Shown in pieces: positions 54,592 through 62,194 of a stretch of DNA of 64,000 bases. The translations under genes and the position numbers were made by a program. The stretch lies in assembly GCA_028280445.1 (NCBI GenBank), contig JANQLU010000038.1, positions 1 through 64,000 of the forward strand, written 5' to 3'. Every line of letters begins with the position of its first letter. Position 1 is the stretch's first letter. The notes below the pieces were generated by a model that was not told where the DNA came from, made no database searches, and worked only from the letters and a program-made list of their open reading frames with translations. This DNA comes from Pirellulaceae bacterium (GTDB taxonomy: Bacteria > Planctomycetota > Planctomycetia > Pirellulales > Pirellulaceae).

Positions 54592-55698
54592 ATGGAAAAG
54601 CGGCAAAATTTGCCGGTTGCGTCCGATATCAATCATATCGCCATCGCTGCTGGCCCAATTAATCATAATGAGGAAAGTGTGTCGGGAAAAACACAGAGAA
54701 ATCTTGGTGACGTTTTGGCTGAATTCAGCCAACAAAAAAAACGCATGCAGGATGAGCTGCACAAAGTCATCGTGGGGCAGGAAGATGTCATTGAACAAGT
54801 CTTTGCAGCCATTTTCACTCGCGGACACTGCTTGCTCGAAGGGGTACCCGGTCTGGCAAAAACGTTGATGGTCAGCACCATGGCACAGATCATGGATGTC
54901 AGCTTCAATCGAATTCAATTTACGCCTGACTTGATGCCTTCCGACATTACCGGGACGAACGTTTTGGACGAAGACGAACACGGCAAACGTGAATTTCGTT
55001 TTGTCGAAGGGCCCGTGTTTACCAACATTTTGTTGGCCGATGAAATCAACCGAACGCCTCCCAAAACACAAGCGGCCTTGTTACAAGCCATGCAGGAACG
55101 CGAAGTGTCAGTCGGTCGAACCACCTATGATCTGCCCAAGCCGTTTTTCACGATCGCCACGCAAAACCCAATCGAACAGGAAGGCACCTACCCGCTGCCA
55201 GAAGCGCAATTGGACCGATTCATGTTCAATATCAAGGTTGGTTATCCTACAAAAGACGAAGAAGAACAGATCCTGACCTCCACCAGCCGCAACGAAAAAA
55301 AAGAAGTCGACAAAGTTCTTTCCGCCAAAGCGATTATCAACTCGCAAAAATTGGTGAATACGGTGGCCGTCAGCCCGTACATTATTAAATACGTTTCAGC
55401 GCTGGTGCGCTCAACGCGGCCCAACAATTCTGAATCACCAGAATTTGTCAAAGAGTTGGTCGACTGGGGAGCGGGTCCGCGAGCCGGACAATTCCTGATT
55501 GCGGGAGGCAAGGCGATGGCCGCCATGGATGGTCGATTCAGCGTCGCCATCGAAGATGTCCGCAAAGTTGCAATTCCCGTGTTGCGGCATCGAGTGAATA
55601 CCAATTTCCAGGCCCAAGCCGAAGGGCAAACGACTGAAACGGTGATCGAAAGACTTTTAAAAGAAATCCCTGAACCCGAAGTTTCCAAATTTGCCTAA
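54592..55698 (+). CDS. MoxR-family AAA+ ATPase (cluster 2)
   Basis: A 368-residue AAA+ ATPase, paralogous to the one at 11017-12081. Walker A is G84-VPGLAK90-T91, Walker B is LLAD150-E151, and sensor 1 is ATQNP. The same [17 protein letters not shown] and [16 protein letters not shown] blocks are seen. The N-terminal 40 residues are not conserved with the paralogue. It heads a three-gene operon with DUF58 (31 bases on) and a BatA-like gene. It probably acts as a chaperone for those membrane partners and possibly for the divergent DUF4159/VWA pair. Confidence 0.92.
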   Translation: MEKRQNLPVASDINHIAIAAGPINHNEESVSGKTQRNLGDVLAEFSQQKKRMQDELHKVIVGQEDVIEQVFAAIFTRGHCLLEGVPGLAKTLMVSTMAQIMDVSFNRIQFTPDLMPSDITGTNVLDEDEHGKREFRFVEGPVFTNILLADEINRTPPKTQAALLQAMQEREVSVGRTTYDLPKPFFTIATQNPIEQEGTYPLPEAQLDRFMFNIKVGYPTKDEEEQILTSTSRNEKKEVDKVLSAKAIINSQKLVNTVAVSPYIIKYVSALVRSTRPNNSESPEFVKELVDWGAGPRAGQFLIAGGKAMAAMDGRFSVAIEDVRKVAIPVLRHRVNTNFQAQAEGQTTETVIERLLKEIPEPEVSKFA

Positions 55699-55729
55699 CG
55701 AGCGAGCCATCTCATTTGGCGGCTGAAGC

Positions 55730-56635
55730 ATGTCGGTTGAAAAATACCTCAAACCCGAAGTTATCAACCAAATCAAACGGCTCGATTTACGCGCTCAATT
55801 CGTTGTCAAAGGATTTCTCCAAGGGTTGCACGCCAGTCCGTTTCACGGGTTCAGTGTCGAATTCAGCGAACATCGTCGTTACGCGCACGGTGACGATCCC
55901 AAAGATATCGATTGGTTGGTGTATGCCAAAACCGACAAATACTATGTCAAAAAATTCGAAGCGGAAACTAACATCACCGGATATCTCGCGATGGATATCA
56001 GTGCCGGGATGGATTACACCTACAACCAGGATTTGACCAAATTCGACTACGCGATTTGCCTTGCCGCTGCATTGGCATATCTGATGATTTCTCAACAGGA
56101 CCCTGTAGGTTTACTGGCTTTCAACGACAAGATTCGCAAAAGTCTGCCACCAAAATCAAAACGCACTCACCTCGGCAACATGCTTTCGATGCTGGCACGG
56201 CTCAAACCTCACGGAACGACGGATATTGCGGGCAGCCTCCAACAGATTGCCGCGATGTTGAAACACCGTAGTTTGGTGATGATTTTTTCTGATCTTCTCG
56301 TCGAGGACGAGTCGGCAGTCGAGGACATGTTAAACTCGCTGTATCGGCTGCGACACGGCGGACACGATGTCATTCTGTTTCATATCCTCGATCAGGCCGA
56401 AGTCGATTTTCCATTCACGGGTTTGTGTGAAATGGAAGATCCGGAGACTGGACGTAAAATAAAAGTTGACGGTCAGGGCTTTCGCAGCGAATACAAAAAG
56501 CAAATCGAAGCTTACCGAGAAACTATTCGCACCGCATGTCAACAAACGAACATCGATTATGTGGCCCTCGATACGAGCATGCAGTTTGACAAAGCACTGA
56601 TGGAATATTTGATCAGCCGTCGTTCACGTTTTTAA
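55730..56635 (+). CDS. DUF58 protein (cluster 2)
   Basis: A 301-residue soluble DUF58 protein with the signature RRYAHGDDPKDIDWLV ... TDKYYVKKFEAETN (about 55-86) and a VWA-like core. The metal site reads D89-I-S91-A-G93, so the third position is Gly instead of Ser and metal binding may be weak. The rest of the fold (VMIFSDLLVEDE, LFHILDQAEVDFPF) is intact. It sits between the MoxR and BatA-like genes, 9 bases before the latter, so coupling is likely. Confidence 0.9.
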   Translation: MSVEKYLKPEVINQIKRLDLRAQFVVKGFLQGLHASPFHGFSVEFSEHRRYAHGDDPKDIDWLVYAKTDKYYVKKFEAETNITGYLAMDISAGMDYTYNQDLTKFDYAICLAAALAYLMISQQDPVGLLAFNDKIRKSLPPKSKRTHLGNMLSMLARLKPHGTTDIAGSLQQIAAMLKHRSLVMIFSDLLVEDESAVEDMLNSLYRLRHGGHDVILFHILDQAEVDFPFTGLCEMEDPETGRKIKVDGQGFRSEYKKQIEAYRETIRTACQQTNIDYVALDTSMQFDKALMEYLISRRSRF

Positions 56636-56644
56636 AAGCAATTT

Positions 56645-59056
56645 ATGGTTTGGGCAAATTCACTACTGTTGGCAATCGGTGGGCTGTTGGTCGGTGTCCC
56701 GATCATCTTGCATTTGCTGTTGCAGCCTAAACCAAAGTCGCTGATTTTTCCGGCGATGCGGTTTGTGCGCGAAAACCAAAAAACAAACCAGCGTCGCATG
56801 CGCTTGCGGCACTGGTTGCTGTTGGCGCTGCGGATGTTGTTGATTCTGATCCTGGCCGCGGCGCTGGCCGGACCCAGCACGGCATCCAACCGGTTTGGTT
56901 CTTGGGTTACCACCGGATTGTTTGGGTCGGCAGCGCTGATTGTCGCCGTTTTGTTGACCGCCACTTTGCTGACTAAACGCCGACAAAATTTTGTAATGCC
57001 GGCAATCCTGGGAGTGGTTTTGCTGGTGTTGTTGGGTGTCGCAGGTTATTCGTTGGCGCAGTCGCTACGGGGTAATGACGGTCCAGTGATTGGCGATCAA
57101 CGCGCTCCTGTGGCGGCGGTCATTCTGATCGATACCTCTCCGCGGATGCAGTACTTGTTCGAAAACAAATCGTCACTCGGCCGAGCCAAGGAGATGGCGG
57201 ACTGGCTCATTCAGCAATTTCCACCTGAATCGCAAGTGGCGGTGGTGGCCACCGACGACGATTCGTTGTTTTATTCCGTCGACCTTCGCGCGGCAAAAAA
57301 ACGAGTGCAGACTTTCGGGCTCAACTTCAGTAGCGCGTCGTTGCCGGAGCGCATGACCGTGGCGTATGAGTTTCTCGACAAGGCCACGCAGGCGCGTCGT
57401 GAATTGTATGTTTTGACAGACTTGACGCGGCAATCTTGGCAAACAACTGCTGAGACATCGTTGAAAGATCTAGCCAGTCGATATTCTGAGACAGGTTTAT
57501 ACGTCGTCGACATCGGTTCAAAACAAGTTGCCAATTTTTCGGTCGATTCACTCCAATTGCAACAATCAACGTTTACCAAAAAAGATTCACTCAAAATCGA
57601 ATGTGATCTGAAATACCAAGCGTTTACTGGCGAGGGTGATGCCAAACTCAATATTGGTACGCGGGTTGTGCGTTTGAAAGTCGAAAAACCCGATGCAACG
57701 CGTCCCGTTCGACAAGATGGTAAAACGCTGGTTCCGGAGGAGTACATTACGCGTGAAGCGAACGTGTCGTTCGACAACCAAGGCAATTCCAGCGTTCAAT
57801 TCGATGTCAGCGGCCTGCCCGAGGGCATTCACCACGGAACGATTGAAATCGAAGGTGACGACGGATTGGCCATCGACAATCTGCGAAATTTTACAATCGA
57901 GGTAAAACCGGCCTGGCCCGTGCTCATTGTTCATGCGCAAAACGCTAATACTGGTTTTCTAGAAGACGTTTTACGCGCAAGCGCCACAGCATACAAAGCC
58001 ACGGTCATCGAAGAAGACGAAATCGGCAACGAAGACCTCAGACAGTATCGAGCCGTATTTTGGCTTGACCCGACCCGACCGACCGACACAACTTGGGAGC
58101 AGCTGCATCGCTATACATCCGTTGGCGGTTCGCTCACGATTTTTGTTGGAGCTGGTGCGGAAGAAAAAAAACGAGCCGCCGAGAATTTCTCGACGGAGTC
58201 TGCCATCAAGATCATGCCGGCAACATTGACACGTGTCTTTCTTGGTGACGGACCTGATCGCGAAGTTTATTTGAGCCCTGATTCGATGACGCATCCAATT
58301 ATGGCGGCGTTTCGGCAATCGGCATCGTCGATCCGTTGGTCGAGGTACCCGGTTTTTAAACATTGGGGATTGAAACAAAACGAGGGCGGTGATGATGCAG
58401 CGACCGAAGTGATTCTGCGATTTTCAAATGGTAATCCGGCACTGGTCGAACGTCGTGTGGGCAGTGGACGAGTGCTGTTGCTGACCACACCGCTTTCTCC
58501 ATCGACTAACGTCAATGTTGATCGCTGGAATGATTTGACGGTGATCGGCGATGGTTGGACATTTTTGCTGTTTCGCATGTTGGGTGAATACCTGGTTTCA
58601 ACGGTTCGCGGAGAACTCAATTATTCCGTCGGAGAATTCGCCATCTTGCCAAATGACGACCGATATTTTCCACAGCGTTATCGAATGTTTTCTCCCCGCA
58701 ACGAAGATCCTGGAACCGTGACCGCGAATGAACAGTTTGTGCGCTATCGATTTACTGACACGCCGGGGCACTATCGGTTGAAAGGGCGTTTGGAGCAAGT
58801 TGTGCTCCGCGGTTTCAGTGTCAATCTGGCTGAAAAATCGACCGATATGACACGGTTGGATGAACAGGACCTGGAATCCCTAATCGGCAAAGATCAGTTT
58901 TCGTATGCAACAGATCGTTTTGAAGTGCAACGCGAACAAGGGGCACTCCGAATCGGACGCGAGTTCTATCCGCTGCTCATATTGTTGTTGGTGGTCATCA
59001 TCGGGCTCGAACTTTTATTTTCAAACTTCTTCTACGCCGATCCACCAGGCCGGTAG
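56645..59056 (+). CDS. BatA-like VWA / amidotransferase-like membrane protein (cluster 2)
   Basis: An 803-residue membrane protein. The BatA-type N-terminus (SLLLAIGGLLVGVPIILHLL, then QPKPKSLIFPAMRF) and a helix at about 58-78 are followed by two extra helices (about 90-112 and 120-138) not present in the cluster 1 relative. The VWA-like domain starts at D163-T-S165-P-R167, where the third metal-site residue is Arg. A beta-sandwich and an amidotransferase-like domain (about 430-620; VLIVHAQNANTGFL, YTSVGGSLTIFVGAGAEE) come next. A C-terminal helix (LLILLLVVIIGLELLFSNFF) ends the chain. Its TAG stop codon lies inside the arm of a type C repeat. Confidence 0.86.
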   Translation: MVWANSLLLAIGGLLVGVPIILHLLLQPKPKSLIFPAMRFVRENQKTNQRRMRLRHWLLLALRMLLILILAAALAGPSTASNRFGSWVTTGLFGSAALIVAVLLTATLLTKRRQNFVMPAILGVVLLVLLGVAGYSLAQSLRGNDGPVIGDQRAPVAAVILIDTSPRMQYLFENKSSLGRAKEMADWLIQQFPPESQVAVVATDDDSLFYSVDLRAAKKRVQTFGLNFSSASLPERMTVAYEFLDKATQARRELYVLTDLTRQSWQTTAETSLKDLASRYSETGLYVVDIGSKQVANFSVDSLQLQQSTFTKKDSLKIECDLKYQAFTGEGDAKLNIGTRVVRLKVEKPDATRPVRQDGKTLVPEEYITREANVSFDNQGNSSVQFDVSGLPEGIHHGTIEIEGDDGLAIDNLRNFTIEVKPAWPVLIVHAQNANTGFLEDVLRASATAYKATVIEEDEIGNEDLRQYRAVFWLDPTRPTDTTWEQLHRYTSVGGSLTIFVGAGAEEKKRAAENFSTESAIKIMPATLTRVFLGDGPDREVYLSPDSMTHPIMAAFRQSASSIRWSRYPVFKHWGLKQNEGGDDAATEVILRFSNGNPALVERRVGSGRVLLLTTPLSPSTNVNVDRWNDLTVIGDGWTFLLFRMLGEYLVSTVRGELNYSVGEFAILPNDDRYFPQRYRMFSPRNEDPGTVTANEQFVRYRFTDTPGHYRLKGRLEQVVLRGFSVNLAEKSTDMTRLDEQDLESLIGKDQFSYATDRFEVQREQGALRIGREFYPLLILLLVVIIGLELLFSNFFYADPPGR

Positions 59057-59286
59057 GGCCGGTTCCCACCGGCCGTTTGTTGGATTGACATCCAACAATC
59101 ATAACCCGAAGCGTAAGCGAGGGACGACGTTCCACAGCACATCATTGTGGATTCCAGTCCCTCGCTCACGCTTCGTGCTTGTGATTGCAGAAAGCCGTTA
59201 CCGTTGGTCTTTTCCAGACCAATCCAAAAAAAATGTCTGATACAAGCACGACCTTTCAACAAACCGGCCGGTGGGAACCGGCCCTA
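59053..59286. repeat. Type C repeat arms split by a nested type D element
   Basis: The left type C arm (59053-59076; GTAGGGCCGGTTCCCACCGG) and right arm (59263-59286) are separated by about 185 bases that contain a complete type D element (59100-59184). Elsewhere the two C arms are only some 10-15 bases apart. The TAG in each outer arm is the stop codon of the neighbouring convergent gene (59054-59056 plus strand, 59284-59286 minus strand). Confidence 0.85.
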
Positions 59287-59754
59287 CTCAATTGGTTTGT
59301 CGCCGTAATGATAAATTTTCCATTGGTTCGACGCCGTTTTGACATATCGCATATAAGACGATCCGGTACGAATGAGATAACAATCCTTGGAATATTTAGC
59401 TAGATTCAAAATCTGTTTTTGAAAACGCGTTTTGAGAAACGGAATGTTCATTCCGATGCCATACTCCAACTGTTTTTTCTGTCGAGGTGTTGTTGTAATG
59501 GGGACGCTGTGCGGCAAGATGAAACCACTGAGGTCTATTTCAGTTTTGGATTGGGTGGCTGCCGCAAATTTTGCGTAAGCCCGTAGCAACGAGTCTGGTA
59601 ACACCACGTTCCCACGATAGTCTTTCAGCAGCGCCCGCTCTGCCTTGGTAAGTTTGATCTTTTTGTTTTTACTTTTGTCGTCCTGTGCATTGGCCTCGAC
59701 AGCACAAAACGCGATGGCAACGATCGTTGCGGCGATAAAACGAATTGAAAACAC
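59284..59754 (-). CDS. Small secreted protein, unknown function
   Basis: A 156-residue protein starting at GTG (59754) with AAGGGG six bases upstream; the frame is open to 59823 but without a ribosome site. A signal peptide (RFIAATIVAIAFCAVEANAQ) precedes a Lys-rich stretch (DDKSKNKKIKLTKAERALLK) and a compact domain (about 50-156; LPHSVPITTTPRQKKQLEYG, YLIRTGSSYMRYVKTASNQW, KIYHYGDKPIE). The last part looks like a small beta-domain common in secreted planctomycete proteins. No family was recognised. Its stop codon is supplied by a repeat arm. Confidence 0.65.
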   Translation of the reverse strand: MFSIRFIAATIVAIAFCAVEANAQDDKSKNKKIKLTKAERALLKDYRGNVVLPDSLLRAYAKFAAATQSKTEIDLSGFILPHSVPITTTPRQKKQLEYGIGMNIPFLKTRFQKQILNLAKYSKDCYLIRTGSSYMRYVKTASNQWKIYHYGDKPIE

Positions 59755-59840
59755 GTCTGACCCCTTGGAAATCCAGGTGAAATTCACACTTGAAGTGTAA
59801 CGCAACAAATCATGACTTGCCAATTTTAGTGCGGGAGCAA

Positions 59841-60002
59841 GTAGGGCCGGTTCCCACCGGCCGTTTTGTTGTATCGGCCGGTGGGAACCGCCATACAGCT
59901 ATGCCGATAAAAATCGCAAGTGCGAAGCGTGAGCGAGGGACCACAAACCATGCTGATGTGCTGTAGAATGCGGTCCCTCGCTCACGCTTCGGGTTAAGAT
60001 TG
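59841..60002. repeat. Type C then type D repeat
   Basis: A complete type C element (59841-59896) is followed 21 bases later by a complete type D element (59918-60002), whose centre carries CTGATGTGCTGTAGAATGCG. No gene lies in 59824-60055. Confidence 0.85.
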
Positions 60003-60055
60003 CAGGGGGCGTCGTTGGAGTAATAACTCCAAATGAAATTCCCTTGTGACAATCC

Positions 60056-61894
60056 TTAGCGCACGGGGCCGTTGGTCAGCGGCTGGGCAGCGAAACGAGC
60101 TGGCTTGGGACCGATCAAGATCAAATTGTCTTTGACCAAAAAGAATTTGGACTCTGCGATAATGGCGTGGCTCTCAGGGATCAAATGTTTGATCTCTTCA
60201 AAATATTCCGATCGTGTTACCAGCAAACCATCTGTGTTCTCATCGAAGAATTGCTGAACCGGAATATGGGGTGTATCCTTCCAGAATTTTTCTCGCTGAG
60301 TGTCAACTTTTTGAATGCCCGAATTGACCGGTTCCATTTCAAAAATCGGACGATTGGCATAAACAACCCAACTCGATTCCAGACATTTGTAACCTGCCAT
60401 CGGAGCTTCCGGTGCAACTTCATTCGCCTTGTCAAAAATCAAATGGCTCATTTGATGTGAATCGACCATCACCGTGCCGAATCCAAAAAACGAGACCACA
60501 AAAGCGATGCAGGTTGCGAAGGTAGTGGCGACTGCCAAATGCACTTGATTTCTCAACAACAACACCAATCCGATCACACCTCCGAGAATGGGCAACGCAC
60601 CGAAAATCGCCAATCGGTATTCGCCTGGCAAATATTCGCGGCCCACATAAACCATGCCTCCGACGATCGCACAACCCGCCAACAAAAAACTGACGTATGA
60701 ACCGACCACCCAGAACCGGCCAATCGCTGCTTTTTCAATCGAGAAACGACGCAAGAATACCGCCGTCAGCATCGCCAATGCTGGGTAACAAGGCGTGACG
60801 TAGCTCGGCAGTTTCGTTTTCGCAACGGTGAAGATTCCAATTTGCACACCGACCCAACACAACGCGAAAATCAAACCGGTCGACCAGCGATCATTTTTTG
60901 CAATATAACGATCAACACCAACAATCACTGGCACTGCAAAAATGGACCAAGGAAAAAATCCTAGGAGCAATGTCATTGGGTAATACAAAACGCTGCCGCG
61001 GTGATTTTCCATCGCAACGGTCGCGCGCCCAAAATGCTCGCCAACTAAAAATTCGTTCAGAAAATCTCCTTCGGTTTGAATGCCGACCGCAACATACCAA
61101 GGCGCGGCGACCGCCAATATCATCACGACGGCGGTCACTGGGCGCATGGCCCAACATGTTTTCAAGAAATGAATCGGGTTAAACGTGCGACAGGCCGCAA
61201 TTACCGCTTGACCCATGCGGCTTTGTTCCGGTGTCACTTCGCGTGCCGGCAATCGCTTGATCAACAAAAACATTCCGATGATTGCCGTCGGTAAAACAGC
61301 CCCAGCTAACCCTTTGGCCAAAACCCCCAGCCCCATGACACCGTACATCGCGATGGCAACTGGCCAGGATTGTGGAAACCAATGTCCATCATTTCTCAAC
61401 TGCGGAGCTTCCGAAGGGTCCGCCTTTGGTCGAAACGTACCGAGGACGTAGATCAAAATTGCCAGAGTCGAACAAAATATCAAAACCGAATCGGGAGTTG
61501 CTGCGCGCCCAGCGACGGCAAACATCATGGTGGTTGATAAAATGATGGCGGCAAACATAGCGACCGTCGAGTCAAATAACCGCCGCGCGATACCATAAGT
61601 CATCAGCACCGTTCCCATTGCCAACATGGCCGACCAAAACCTTGCCGAAAACTCGCTGAATCCAAATACCGTGTAGGCGGAAATCATCAACCAGTACAAC
61701 AACGCTGGTTTTTGATGGCGCATCTCGTTGTTGAACATGGGAACGATCAAATCGCCACGATCCATCATCTCTTTCGCACAACCGCTATTTCGAGGTTCGT
61801 CACGATCCCACAGACGGGCCGTTCCAAGATTGGTAAAGAACACAGAACCAGCGACGGCCAGAATCAGCACGATTTGAATTGATGTCGACTTCAT
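60056..61894 (-). CDS. GT39-family membrane glycosyltransferase (ArnT-like)
   Basis: A 612-residue polytopic membrane protein. It has the lipid-sugar-dependent glycosyltransferase (GT-C) signature: first helix (VLILAVAGSVFFTNL), then the loop RLWDRDEPRNSGCAKEMM with the paired acidic residues (D-E) of the active site, and HQKPALLYWLMISAY. About 10-12 further helices follow to residue 450, and a soluble C-terminal domain (about 460-612) ends the chain. Relatives move aminoarabinose, mannose or similar sugars from undecaprenyl/dolichyl phosphate to lipids or proteins; the acceptor here is unknown. The ATG at 61894 has GGAG upstream. Confidence 0.88.
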   Translation of the reverse strand: MKSTSIQIVLILAVAGSVFFTNLGTARLWDRDEPRNSGCAKEMMDRGDLIVPMFNNEMRHQKPALLYWLMISAYTVFGFSEFSARFWSAMLAMGTVLMTYGIARRLFDSTVAMFAAIILSTTMMFAVAGRAATPDSVLIFCSTLAILIYVLGTFRPKADPSEAPQLRNDGHWFPQSWPVAIAMYGVMGLGVLAKGLAGAVLPTAIIGMFLLIKRLPAREVTPEQSRMGQAVIAACRTFNPIHFLKTCWAMRPVTAVVMILAVAAPWYVAVGIQTEGDFLNEFLVGEHFGRATVAMENHRGSVLYYPMTLLLGFFPWSIFAVPVIVGVDRYIAKNDRWSTGLIFALCWVGVQIGIFTVAKTKLPSYVTPCYPALAMLTAVFLRRFSIEKAAIGRFWVVGSYVSFLLAGCAIVGGMVYVGREYLPGEYRLAIFGALPILGGVIGLVLLLRNQVHLAVATTFATCIAFVVSFFGFGTVMVDSHQMSHLIFDKANEVAPEAPMAGYKCLESSWVVYANRPIFEMEPVNSGIQKVDTQREKFWKDTPHIPVQQFFDENTDGLLVTRSEYFEEIKHLIPESHAIIAESKFFLVKDNLILIGPKPARFAAQPLTNGPVR

Positions 61895-62073
61895 CAAAGC
61901 AACTCCATTTGCTTCGTTCAGCTAGCATAGTGGACCCTCGCATTGGTCCAATCACAAAATTCTACTTCCCGCCAATAAATTTCAACAACGCCAGTTTGCC
62001 AATTTGGGCGTGATTAAGACACCGTTTTTTTATAATACTGCCGTGATTTCGGTTAGGTGTTGGCGTGGAACAA

Positions 62074-62151
62074 TCGCAACCCGAAGCGTGAGCGAGGGAC
62101 TAGAAGCAGCTTGAAAACACGGTCCCTCGCTCACGCTTCGCGCTTATGATT
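62074..62151. repeat. Type D palindromic repeat
   Basis: The arms GCAACCCGAAGCGTGAGCGA and TCCCTCGCTCACGCTTCGCG lie in the gap (61898-62194) between the glycosyltransferase and the oligopeptidase genes. Nothing else was recognised in the gap. Confidence 0.85.
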
Positions 62152-62194
62152 AGAGCTGCAACACTCAATCACTCACAATTCGAGGCAATGCCAG

